From Cyanoderma ruficeps (taxonomy: Eukaryota; Chordata; Aves; Passeriformes; Timaliidae), in the NCBI GenBank assembly GCA_008694505.1, contig VZDJ01007755.1:10182334-10246333 (forward strand): a stretch of 64,000 bases of DNA, written 5' to 3'. The position numbers were made by a program, and so were the translations under genes. Within the stretch, counting starts at the first letter, position 1; the number at the start of each line of letters is the position of its first letter. This document shows, one piece after another, positions 1-12,600 of this stretch. The notes beneath the pieces were generated by a model. The model had not been told where the DNA came from. It was given only the letters and a program-made list of their open reading frames with translations, and did not search any database.

Positions 1-3000
1 GATGGATATCAGAAAGAAATATCAGATTTGTGCCTATTACATGGAAGTATAATGGGAGCCCTAAGGACAAAAGCCCAAAACCCACTCTTCAAACATATGT
101 GACATTTCAATAATAGGACTGCAATTAATTTTACTCAAAATTTTCTTTTTTAAAACGTGTTGTGCTTTTTTTGCTTGACAGATGAATGGCATCACTTAAT
201 TCTGCAATATTTAACAGTCATTCCTAAAACTGGATGTTACCTTAATGACAATATTGCTATTGTGTCTCTTTAAAGAAGATACATGTGTTACAAACACAGT
301 TTTATAACAGTGAATCTCCATAAATAAAGTACCAACAGCAACATGCATACTGTTAGAGACACTGAAAACAAATTAAATCCAGTGCCTGAAGAAGCTATTA
401 TGGTCTCATCTGAAAGTAAGAAGCATATGTCTCTGTACTGAAGATGTATTAGAAGGACTGTGAACAATACTTGAAAAGATACGAAAAAAACCTGACCCAG
501 CAGGAGACACCAGAATCATTGCTTCAGATAATGAAATGCAACTGGATAATTGTGGCTTAAATCGTAATAGTAGTTGCTCACTGGAGTATGATTGCTGCAG
601 TATCAATCACACCAAGAGTAAAAAGAGCTGGCGTTACTTATTACGACAGAGTTAGGAACCCATGTCCTTTTTCCACCAGAAATCAGACTTAAACTGTTAA
701 ATTAAAGTATTAAAAATTAATCTATATGTCTCTCCTGGTTAAAAATACCAGACTTCATTACCTCTTGATTTTTCAAGGCAGTTAAATAATATAGGTAAGT
801 CCAACTTCAATTTTACTTTTCACTTACCACTTCATTACAACTTAACATTTAGACAATACCCATAGTATTTACTTTCAAAATTTTTCACAGAATGACAAAG
901 GAAGAGGGGAAAACAATAGTATCCACAGTTTGCCTTATCCTAGTATTTCTGAATGCAAGTTTCAAGCACTGATATGAATTTGTTCATTCTATGATAATGC
1001 AAAAGAACAGCAACATATGGCTGAAAAGCAACTCAATTGACTAAAGCTGTTTGTCAAGCCCATTTGTACAGTCCTGCCATGATGAGTCTCTTAATGCCTC
1101 ATAAGTCAATCTACTAGCAAATACACCTCTACTTAGCATTGGAAGTTCTCCTTATATTGAACCAGGCTCCTTCCAGTTGCAGTTTAATCCCATTGCTTCT
1201 CATGTAATCCATCACAGAAACAAAGAAGAAACTGCTTGTCCTTTTGTGTAGTTTTTCTTAAGTTGAAACATTATTAGTTTCTTCAGGCAAAGCCAGTTCC
1301 ATTTCACCCTGTATTTTCTTGCAAGTTCATGCTATAGTCAAAGAAGTCAGAGCCTACTTTGGTAGGCTACTTTTCCATATGAGCACTCAGTGACACACAT
1401 TTTTCCTGAATGACCAGAATGGACTAGCACATTACAACAACTCTGATCCCCTCAGCCTTCCTCCAAGAGTCTTGCAGTCACTTTTTGTCTGCTTAGAGTG
1501 GCACTGAAATCAGTCATGCCTGCATGAATGAGCAGTCCCAGCTAATTATCATTTGACTATAAGGCTTTGGCAATATCCCCCAGATTCAAGCTCCTGGTAG
1601 ACAGAAGACTTCCCACAATATTAGCTCCAGACATTAGACCAAAGTTTTCATCACACACAGGAGTGAGTCACTTGTGACCAACCAATACATCTTTTCCTCA
1701 TGGGAAGAATGATCCTTGATCTCACAGCTTTTCAAGCCTGCCAGGCTTCCATTTTATTTTCAAAATACTCTGTCATTAGGCTTGAAACTTCAGCTCCTGT
1801 GGGCAGCATTTTAATGCATCACTGCATGAGAAGGGATAATTTCTCTATCAAGAAAATCTGTGACTTGAAATGTCTTGTTAGCTAGGTTTTCCTCTTTCAC
1901 AGTAGGTGCTATTGTAGATCTTCCTGGCTTGTTACCAATCACTTTCTCCACACCCCCATTCCAGATTTCACTCTCTCTGTCAGCTTTCCTTTGCAATTTT
2001 TCTAACTACTTAAGAGATTTCACCAGCGCATATGTTAACAGCTGAGGCATCTTCCTCCCTCCTTAGACTTCTTTGAGATGGGAACTGGAAATCATAACTC
2101 CTACAAATGAGTTTAAGATTTGGATTTAGACATCTATAGTTTTGGTTCCCACCTAAAGATTTCCCTTGAACTGTTAGCAAGTATCGGAAGAAAAAATACA
2201 TCATAACACAATTTATATTTTCATCAGAGGTTTGCTCTGTATATGACATGTTTGTTGAAGCTCATTACTCTCCTTGTATTCCTTCCCCCTAAAAGTCCTA
2301 TCTACAGCTTTTGAGCTGCTTCTTTACTGAGTCAAATAGCACCTTTCCTTCTAGGTCCCTCTTTCCAACCTGGTCTTTTCATTCTGACTGGACTGAAATG
2401 GAATAAAGAGTTTGGTGAAGACTGAACTAAACTTATTTTGTTCCTCTGCCCTCAGACTATAGGCAGTCTACTGACCTTGCTCATGAAGAGTTCACAGTTT
2501 TCCAAGTTTGCATTGTTTCAAGATTCCTCAATTTTGTACAGATAATAGTATTTGTAGTTCACAGTCCAGCATTTAATACAACAAAAGGGGTAGTAATATA
2601 ACAGAAGAAATGAGGAATTTTATACCATCACATCATATACAGTTATATATAACATGAGAAAATTAACTGTCTTGACCAGACTCAATAGAAGTGTAGCAAG
2701 TGACTTTTAAAATATGTTTAATACTTTCACCACAGCATACCAGTTTAAATGAATTCCTGCTGTCAAAATTCATTAAATTGGCCAGTTGCCAGTAGCACAG
2801 ACAAATACCTTTACCTGAGGCAACAAAGCTAAAGAGGTTTTCTGTAGTATTATATCTTCCACCACTCCATAATCAACCCATTCATTTACTTTAGTTTGAG
2901 TGGATTAAAAATAAAATTATAAAAAACACCTCATCTTTGTTGTATTATGTCACATTTCACTTCTTCTGTCTAAAAGAATTACACAGTTCTATTCTCTTGA

Positions 3001-4302
3001 AGCTCTCAGGAATAACAGCAATATTTATAAGACAATTTGGCTGACAGCACCAGATAAACTGCTTGTAAGCTAAAAAAATCACTAGTTATTTCATTACTTA
3101 GATAATTTCCTTGACATAATATGAAATAGTTGTTGAGAATTAGGTTCACATGACGACAAACTTGATATTGACACAATTGCTAAATTTTAGATGACAAAAG
3201 AAAAAGAAATTTCATCTGTCACTGTAACATCGCTATAAACCCCTGAGTTTTACAGTACCTGTTTCTGCTGGAAGCTCACCATCCATCTGTATAACTGATC
3301 ATTTTAAATTTGACTTGAAACACTACAAAATTACTTTGTAGTGCTTGTATATTAAAAATTCATGTCCCCATATTTTATAAAATGCACCCTGCCCCTCCTC
3401 CTGATACAGAACAGGCCTCACTCTACTCTGTATTCAGATTAATCACAGAGTCACTCCAGCACTGTATTCAGTTATACCCTGAGATGACTTTTAATGAGAA
3501 ATTCTTTTGCAGTAGAGCTTCCAGATTGCCATAAATAGGAAAGATTGGATTCCCCTTAACCTCCTTTCTCTTGACAAGCTGCTGAGCCATTAGCTTAAAA
3601 AGTCTTGAATTTCATCCCCTTCTAAGGAATACAGTTGTCTCTACTGATCTCCAATTTCACCTCATAAGTAAGAATTCACTATAAAATGTTATACAAAAAC
3701 CTATGTAAATACGGGTTTTCTGAAGTATCTTCTGGAATTTCTGAAAAGGAATGCTCAAATACTAATCATTATGGTCTATTACAAGTGTAAAGAGCTGTGT
3801 GTCAGTGGGACCATGGACGAAAGGGAGGCCAAGATGTAGAAGATGTCAAGGGAGAAAAAAAGAGTAGGGTAAGAGTTTTTGCATAAATGAATTAATTTTC
3901 AAGCCCAGACTTTTTTTTTCCCCTTCTTCTTCTTTGAGAAGTGTGTTAAAGGACCATTTAATTTTAACAATATTGTTAAACTGACACTGGTAGTTGATGG
4001 CATATTTTTCTTGCTTTGGATATGATCTTGTAATCCTTAAATAGGTAGAGGCATAACAGTTAAAATCAACGAGATTTTCTCCAGCCTCTCATAAACTTCC
4101 AATTTATTGGCATTAACAATGGCTACAACAAGCACTGAGGATGTTACAAGCAAATTTATAGATGACGTTTTCTTCAGTCTGCATTTTGGACAGATTTCAG
4201 AACAGCAACTCCCTGTCTAATTGCATTTCAGCAGTAAAGGAGATTGTTTAGTCAAAAGTATAGATTTCTGCTCTATCAGTATTTCTTGTAGTTCAAACAT
4301 GA
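1..4302. other. Intron sequence downstream of exon H, no gene seen
   Basis: AT-rich sequence with only short frames (61-79 codons) without recognisable motifs. The stretch at about 1140-1990 is somewhat pyrimidine-rich and may hold an old, unidentified repeat. No SNTG1 exon was recognised. Confidence 0.7.
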
Positions 4303-4757
4303 TTTAGAGAGGGTCCATGGAAGGGCCACAAAGACAATCAAAGGACTGGGAAGCCTGCCATATAAGGAAAGGCTAAAAGAACTGGGATTGTTCAACCTTG
4401 AAAATAGAGGGGTTAGGGGACACCTTCTTGCCATGTTATAGTATTTAAAAGGTGACCACAAAAAAGATGGAGATTCCCTTTTTACAAGGAGTCACAGGGA
4501 AAACACAGGGGTAATGAGTACTCCCATGGAGATTCCGATTAAACACAAGAGGAAAATTTTTGACAATGAGAACAATCAGTCGTTGGAATAACCTCCCCAC
4601 AGAAAAGGTGGATTCCCCAGCTTTGGATACTTTTAAGATTCTCTTGAATGGGGCTCTGGGTATCTTGCCTAGACTGTGCCTTTGCCAAGAAAGAGTGGAT
4701 CAGATGATCCTCGAAATCCCCTTCCAACCTGATGTTCTAAGATTCTATAATTTCATA
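4303..4757 (+). mobile_element. CR1 LINE, 3' fragment
   Basis: The start, GAGAGGGTCCATGGAAGGGCC, and the following run match the 3' part of avian CR1 elements: GAGGAAAGGCT-like text, a 3' untranslated region with TGGAATAACCTCCCCACAG, then CCCCTTCCAACCTGATGTTC. The end, near TTCTAAGATTCTATAATTTC, is a degenerate form of the CR1 terminal ATTCTATG-type repeats. It is 5' truncated, as most CR1 copies are, and has many substitutions, so it is old. It lies in the intron downstream of exon H, in antisense orientation to SNTG1. The left boundary is approximate. Confidence 0.9.
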
Positions 4758-5000
4758 AGCTAATAAATACAAATAACAGTATCCCACCTTTTCAAGATAC
4801 TAAGATGTGTACATTTCTCTAAGATTCAACACTAAAAGCAATATCGAAGGAAGGATCATCCTTAGGACACTTAAATTACTGGAATCAATTAAAAAATATT
4901 ATTTTAAAAAAAAATTCTTTTCCATTCCATAACATTTTCTCTCACTACTTTAGTGAAGTTCTAGTTGTCTATTATGGACATTATCTTTCTGAAAGAAAAA

Positions 5001-5015
5001 GGCACACACACACAC
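5001..5015. repeat. (CA)n short microsatellite
   Basis: Seven CA dinucleotides in the intron downstream of exon H. Confidence 0.85.
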
Positions 5016-6530
5016 TTGCTGAGAAAATTATTCCAGCAGTATGGTTAAAAGGAAAATCAGGAAACAAATTATTCAACAAAGGTATAATGATGAAGACAAT
5101 GGCATAAGTAGAACATAAAAGCTATAATTTACAAGTGAAATGCATATGTCAAGTTGTAACAAAAACAGATGCTGCATAATAAGTAAAATTGTATGTGGTT
5201 ACATTATTATATATTGCCACAATGAGAGAATTAACTGCATAAACTTGACATTGTTATAAAACCACTTAAAATAGTAATATATATAAAAATGGTGTGTTAT
5301 TTTAAGAAATTAGAACTGAACAAAGCAACTAAATATCTGAATAGTATCATACCTATTCATAAAGCATAGACTGCTGTGAGAGCATAAGCTCAAAGTCCAA
5401 GAAGAAGAGAACCCCAAAGATGTATGAAGGCAGCAATTCTATCAAATACAGAATTACTCTTTCACTACGAGTGCTGACTGTTCTTAGAAGTGATTAAGTG
5501 GAAGCTAACACACACATTTACAATTTGCAAAAGATTTAGCTTCAAGCTGGTCACAGCTGAAAAAAAAAACAGTAATGAAATAAAGCTATATGAAGAGAGT
5601 TTTTACTCTGAAACCATATGAGCTGGTTGTCCTGTGCCACACAAAAAATATAACTTCTACTTTACTGCTATTTATTTCATCTAGAAATTTCCTGTACTTA
5701 GCAAATGGATTTAGAAGAGAAGCTCAATCTCTTGTAGGTTGTAAGTAATGTAATGAGGATGTATTTGGAATGCATATATCAAAAATGCTTCTCACTAATG
5801 CATATCTAATACTCTCTCTGGTTTCTAAGATGATCTGACTTCATTCAAGATTGTGTCACACTTATCAGTGGTGAGAATCATCTGTTTACTACTGACCTTT
5901 TGAGTAAATTCTAATGAAAAAGAGCATTCAATACCTTTCCTTTCTTGTCACTGCTGGCCAATAATTTTCTTTCCAGAATTGAGTAAACCAATCCTTTTCT
6001 TCTCTCTTTTATCAATGGTGTATGTCAAAACTATTTGCACTCTTACTGCTTGCCAGCTGAGGAGATTTTATCTTGTCCTATCATGTTTCTGGTTCTGTGT
6101 AGACAAGGGCTACTTCCCAAGCCCACTCTTAGTTACAAATTCTACTGTGCTACTCATTTTCTCTGTTTTGGGATACTAAAGAGTTAATCATTTAGCCATG
6201 ATAGTTCCTTTTCTTTCCAGTGGACTCGTAGATGCATCTTACAGAAAACATGGCTATCTAGTGAGTATTGATTATAAAAGTGAAACATGGGAAAATGTAA
6301 AAGAAGTTATTCAGCACTGGTAACACTTTATTGGTAGACTCCTTTGTGCTCAACAGGAAATACTAATGAATTAACAAGAGTAAACACAGAGACAGAGGCA
6401 AAGAATACAAAGAGCTAGTAAGGAGCTGATGAAAGACTGATATAAAAAAAAGATTGGCATGGTTGAAAATAATCCCTTTATTAATATGAACTTTTCTAAT
6501 CTTCTAGTACTTGGGAAGATGTCAACATGC

Positions 6531-6600
6531 AAAAACAAAACCAAAAACAAACAAACAAAAACCCCATAAACAAACAAACAAACAAACACACCACAAAAAA
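6531..6600. repeat. AAAC-rich simple repeat
   Basis: Imperfect (AAAC)n with pure runs at 6548-6558 and 6568-6588 and an interrupting CCCC block. The minus-strand frame over it, rich in Val-Phe-Val-Cys-Leu, is just the repeat translated. Confidence 0.95.
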
Positions 6601-7139
6601 GCAAGATCTTTTTTTAAGCCGAAAGGGTAACATTTCTGGAGCTAAAGGGTTGTCTATCCAAATCTAAAGGGAAAAAAAAGCATGCTTCAGTGTTGTAGTT
6701 TGACAACAAAAACCCAGAATGGCCAGTGAAGCCACACAGACCAGGAATGAGGCAAGTTGGTTTCTTAATTATTTGCTGATGACCTGGTCAAGATGGAAAC
6801 TGCCTCCTAAGTCTTTACCCCAGTGTAAAGACCGAGTGGTATTAGAACCAGGAGTAAGTAGGAAGTTCCCATGAGTCTCTTTCTAAGGTCTTTTAAAAAA
6901 ATAAGCATAAAACAACTAAGATGTGATTTATTTTGGTTTGGTCCATGAACTTACAAAGGTAAAGGGAAGTGGGTTTTGGATCAGAAGCCTAAATAGAGGT
7001 CAGATAGCTATAATTGCTTTAAGCTAGGTATGTCATACAATCTATCCAGCTATGTAAATGGAAAATTAATTTAAAGTAGAGCCATTTGCAAGCCTGGATG
7101 TTCTAGAGTTTTAGTTGCTATTTGAACAACAGGGACTTC

Positions 7140-7156
7140 TTTTTTTTTTTTTTTTT
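7140..7156. repeat. Poly(T) run of 17
   Basis: A homopolymer in intron sequence. No SINE or processed pseudogene was recognised next to it. Confidence 0.9.
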
Positions 7157-9239
7157 AATTCAAATGGTATACTCTGTTTTCCTGACTGCTGCTTATTATA
7201 TTTTTGAGATGAAAAGGCTGTTTATGGTTACTGTTTAGTAAATGAATGAGCTAATAGCCATACTGCTGCAGCAAGAGTAGTTAGCTTAATTAAGGTGCAG
7301 AAATACATTGCTAAATAGTCTGGAGAGGTATACTGACTATCTTGTTAAGCACATAACTTTAAAAATAATCTGTGTAAAACAGCTTGTCAACAGCCTCTTA
7401 AGATTTGGCTTGCTACAATATTTTAAAATATAGTTTATGTTTATATAGCAATATAAAGATCCATTTATGTTAATCTGGTGCAAAATGAAATAATTCTGAA
7501 ATCAAACATGCATACACACTGTGATTTATCAATTATTTAAGAGTAACTGGAAAAGAATGTTAGCTCCACAACTCTATAGGGGTTATGTCAGCCTAAGGAC
7601 ATATTTCTTCTTGTGAAACACTCTATTTATGATGTAAAAAGGGAAAGTTCTTTAAAATTAATATTGCTACAGTTACAAAATGAGAAAAACATTCAAATGG
7701 AATGCAGATACTATTTAAATATAAGAAGAAGAGAAGCTACCTGTGGGGTTTTTTCCCTGGCATAGAACAAAATAATTAGTAAAAATAACACCTTCGCTCC
7801 CTGTAACATCTTCATAACATACAAATATGTACAGGTGAAAGCCCAAACATCAGTGTAGTCACTGGTCACTTGTAGTTAATGTAATAAATATAAAGCAAAG
7901 GCCCTTCATATTTGATTTTTTTTCAGTTGATGCTGTGTTTCATATTTGCAGTTGCATTTCCACGACTCCTCTTGTAATAGAAAACTTCATGGTTTTCTTA
8001 GCAGATATCTGGAGTATCTCAGGAAAACTCATTTCAACACCTCAGAACACTTCATGGAAGTGACTAATAACAATACAGGAAATGGGATCTAAAACAATAG
8101 AACAGGTATCTGAATGCCAGGTCTTTTTTGGCAGAACTTTTCTTAGTGAATGGTACTTATTAAACTTATATTCACAATTCTATGGACATTTACCAATAAA
8201 ATGCTCCTTATTAAAGGTTTTGAGGATTAAACTTTACGTTCTTTTTACCTTCTAGAGAGATTTTAGGTTATTCAATCATTTTGCATCCACAACGTTTTGA
8301 TTACCCCCCTCCTCTTCCATGAAAGGGAACCCTCAGTTTATCTTTGTCATAATTCATATATTAAAAAGAAACATTTTTTCCTTTCTGAACAAAATAGTAA
8401 TGCAGAGCAATGGATGCTAGGAATTCTAAATCTACACAGCTGCTGTAGGCTGGTACTCCAGTGCAGAAATATTAAGCAAATGTTTATTTAGAAATACCTG
8501 ATACAACTTCTATCTTCCCTAGGCAATAATAATGCTATAAAAAGGCTATAATTTATGCCAGGTACATCTGCACCTAGGAAAACAGCAGCCACAATGAATG
8601 GGAAAGCAAAGAGGAAAAGAAAGGCAACAAATATTTTTATTTACACCCATTATTCAGCAACGAACGAGCCCATTGCCCATGCAGACCAAAACAGTTTGCA
8701 TCAATCTGACTTCCCCAAAGCTTTTTTTTTTCTCCACACAAATTATGCCACAAATTAAGAAGTCTCAGCACTTCAAAATGGTGCTGAACACTTCCTATGA
8801 GGTGAGGCAATCTCAAGAAGCATGGATTTTAATTTCTTCTCAAAACCTGGGAGACATTCTCATCAGTTTTTTAAAACTTCTGGGAATTGCAAAGGAAGAG
8901 AGAAGAAGGGAAAGGGGTAAGGAAGGCTTATCTGAGTAAAACATTCACAAATACAGAAAATCCCCAGCTGCTAAGTTTAAGACATCTATATGAGACCTAT
9001 TTTTGCTGATTTTTCTCTTTCATGGAAAACTTGGCTGCAGAAATTTATGTGGACTTTCCTCATCCTGCTTGTATATCCAAGCTATGTAACCAGCCTTTCA
9101 GTTGTGCTAAAACAAGTGTTTGTGGGACTGCACTGTTTAGAAAATCAGAGAACTAAACTGGGTTAAAAAAATCTGCAAAAATAAAATCTACCCTGTAGTA
9201 TAGGGAGTGAAGTGTCCAATTTGGTCATGGTAGGTAATA

Positions 9240-9600
9240 CCAGAGTACCCACCCAGGACATGGGAGAGAGAGTACTCAGGCTGCAGGAGATAAATATTTA
9301 TCTGCTGCACTTAAGCAATATTCCTGCTGGATGAATCCCAGTGTCAACAGCATTGGCAAGAATTTTTCTTGTGGCTCTATGGATAGCACAGAGAAGAGCC
9401 TCTGGAAGGAAAAGCACTGCCTCAGCCCTGTGCTGTCCCCAGAGATCCTCTGGTCAGCAGTGAGGCAGATGGCATCAGGCTGCAGGCTGAGCAGCTTGGA
9501 GAGCTCCTGTCTCTCATGTCAGGGTGACTCTACCAACCTGAAGGCTATTATGCTAAAGCATCCTCTTGCCATTTCCTGTTAGAAGTGGAAAAGGTAAGTA
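9240..9600. other. GC-richer island with an 83-codon plus-strand frame, function unknown
   Basis: This stretch is visibly richer in G and C than its surroundings. It has an open frame at 9331-9582 (MNPSVNSIGKNFSCGSMDS..., ending LKHPLAISC) and a possible donor, AAAAG|GTAAGT, at 9594-9599 just after it. No protein family is recognised. It could be an old repeat, a regulatory element or a non-coding RNA exon; nothing here decides. Confidence 0.25.
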
Positions 9601-12600
9601 TTTAATTCAAAGAGATGGAACTACCCTCTGGAGGTATCTGCAGTCTTTATACAGTTAATGGAATAGAAGTAACTGCCTGTGTTAGGAGGATAAGTTCACT
9701 TCCTTCAAGTCTTAAAGACATTTTTTAATATCCCTTTATTATACTGGGAGATTGGGTGGAGAGGATCTTGCTTTTTAGGGACAAACAGCTACCATTTCTG
9801 TCACATTACTTAGTTCAGCTAAAGTAGAAAGTAGTTGTAAAAAGAGAAGTCCAGCTCCCTGGCAATCAGATACCAGAGAAGAACTGCTGAAGCTTATTTA
9901 ACAATGTTAAATTGACTGAATTATGTGAGAAGCACCAGCATGTTGACACACCACGGGAAGTTTTTCATCCTTTTTATTACTTTACAAAATTGCTTTAGGA
10001 AATAAACATAGTGAAAACAATATTTTCTCCTAGGCAGGTAACAGATTTTTCCCTGGAGTAAACAGCCATAAACTTGTGTGTCTGTTCACCAACAGACTTA
10101 TAAACATTTTTGGAATTTGGACATATACAATTTTACTCTGTTTTTTTATTAAGATTTGTCATCTGTACAAACAGGAAACTAATGAAACATGCAAATACAT
10201 CACACCTGCATAGATTTGTTTGTACACATTTAAATCTACCTCTGAACATGGTGTGATCTATTTGAATGGTCAGGGTATAGTGGGAACAGTGGGCTAAAAA
10301 ACCAGTTTTTACTATTTGTGTGATTTCAATGCATCACTGGAAGAGAAGTAGAATATCTATCAGTAATTAGAAATATAAACAAGGTTTGCCTTCTGACTTT
10401 TAAGATGTAGCCTTACGAATAAAATTGAAATGATCATGTTGATAAGCTAAACTGTGTATCGGCATTGACCTCACATCACCTTTCTGCTAATACAGCTGAA
10501 AGTAAGTGTAAGGGTTAACACAAATCAAATTATCCCCTAGTTGCATTTTATCTTGTATTTTATGACACTGAACCATGAAGTAGTCACAGACGAGATGGAC
10601 AAGCATTTTTTAACTGCCTGGTTGCCTCCTTTCCAGCAGTATTTTATGATTTCTTCATTCTGTATCTAAAAATTAGTGACTGCCTTTCCTGTCACAGGAA
10701 GTCTCATATAAAAGTAGAATTTAGGAACCTGTTATGTACTCTTTAGCACATAAAGTGCTCTCTTGACAAACTACCCAAATATAACTGGTAATTGGCTCAT
10801 AAAAAAAGCAAAATTGGGGATTAAGTATTACATGATTACATGCACCAAATATAAAAATGTGTATTCCTTTTAATATTGATAAAATATATATGATTAATAG
10901 CCTCTGAGATGTTGTTTCATATAGTAAAGGATTGTAGGCTTTATTTCAGAAAGAGATGGAGCAACAAAAAGTTGTTTCATACAATTTTTATAGATTAAAG
11001 CAAAAACTGTATCAAGTAATTTCATAAATGCACTAAAAAAATTCCTTTGATTCACTGTGCTAGAGTTCCTGATTGGCATCATTAGGCAAATGCCTTTTTA
11101 GACCCCACGAAATTGTTTAAAAGGTTTGTAAATAATTAGAAAAAAAAAGGAGAAAAACAGAACCCTTCATACACTCATTATAAGCTGTTCAAAAAGGTAG
11201 TAATTCTCAAAGGAAATTAATAGTTTTTCAGCGCAGTAAATCAGAGAGTACCAAGCATTGGGAAATGAGAGTGAAACAAGGTGCTTCATTCTCAGTTTTT
11301 CAAGCCTGACTTCATGACCTCAATGACAGCCTGAAACCAGTTTTGGATGTAATTACCTCTTTCTCTGAAATAAACAAACTGGTGAGAAAAACCAACAAAA
11401 CACCGTGCAATCATGTTGGTGCCCACATAGGTGATCAACACAGCTATAATTTCAGACATTACAGACTTCCCCCGCAAGTGTTTGCCACTTAACTACCCCC
11501 GGTACTTTTAGGAGATAAAGAACTTGTCACAGTTTCATAACACCCTTTGTTAGCAGAGAAAGGAGAGTCCCAAGTATTTGGGGCTCATTTCTTCTGCAGC
11601 TTAGTGATCATCTGTTGTTTTGCCTGCCTGGGTTTATTTGCTCTAACCTCTTAATCCTGTACTGGAATGGCTGGAACCTGTCTCTTCTACTCTGCCTCTT
11701 CCTCTGACTCCCTTCTGTTCCGCAGGCAAATATAAGCTGTGCACTACTTGAATGCCCTTGCTCTCCATGGCACTTTAGGAAGCAACACAACCAAATGGAG
11801 AAAGTGCTTTCAACACATTAGGCTACTAATAACGTATACCCTGAGGTGTTTTATAGCTTTTTGAGTGCATTTATATTTCTTTTCAGTCCTTTTATCTTTT
11901 AATTGTCTGGTGGTGGAAGGAAGGCAGAATTTCTAATGTAGCCACCTTTTAAAAATATATTTTAAAACTGAGTAAGAGGAAATCGATGTCAAAACAAGAT
12001 AACAGTGCTTTAAATATGAATAATTATATTTGTGTTTGTTGTGGGTTTTTTAAGAGAGCAAAGAGAAGGAATACAAAAAAGGTTATTATTGGCTAGCCTC
12101 CCACTTCCCAGTTGCTATTTTATCAACTGCACTTTGTGATTCAACAGCACTTTTATCACATTCTCACTGAAAATAAACCAATTGTGGAATATTGAACATT
12201 TTACTGCACAACAAAAACTAGGTTACGGTAGCTGGAAGTCTCCAGCTGCTACTGAAAGGGCAGCTTGGCATTTTGGCATGAAAGGGCAACTTATAATGAG
12301 TCCTTTCTTCTTCCATGTGTTACCTCTCTGCAAACCCCCAAATGGCTTGCCTGTATTCCCAGTTAAACTCCTATTTCCTTTATTTTTGTCATCATTTTTT
12401 GCCACTAAAAATCAATCAAGAGGTGTTGTTTGGTTTTGGGGTTTTCCCCCTAAATGAGGCTTCTTGTTACCTTTCACCAGGGTGGAATGTTGAGAGCAAG
12501 TGAGACATTTCTCCGAAGTGTCTTGTAACTAAACAGATCATTGTTTTTATTATAATGTTTTAACTTAAGCGTTCAATGGTAATAGAATGAGGGAAGAGAA

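Noticed and set aside
6371..6604. 77-codon minus-strand frame rich in Val, Phe, Cys and Leu
   Set aside because: It is mainly the AAAC simple repeat translated.
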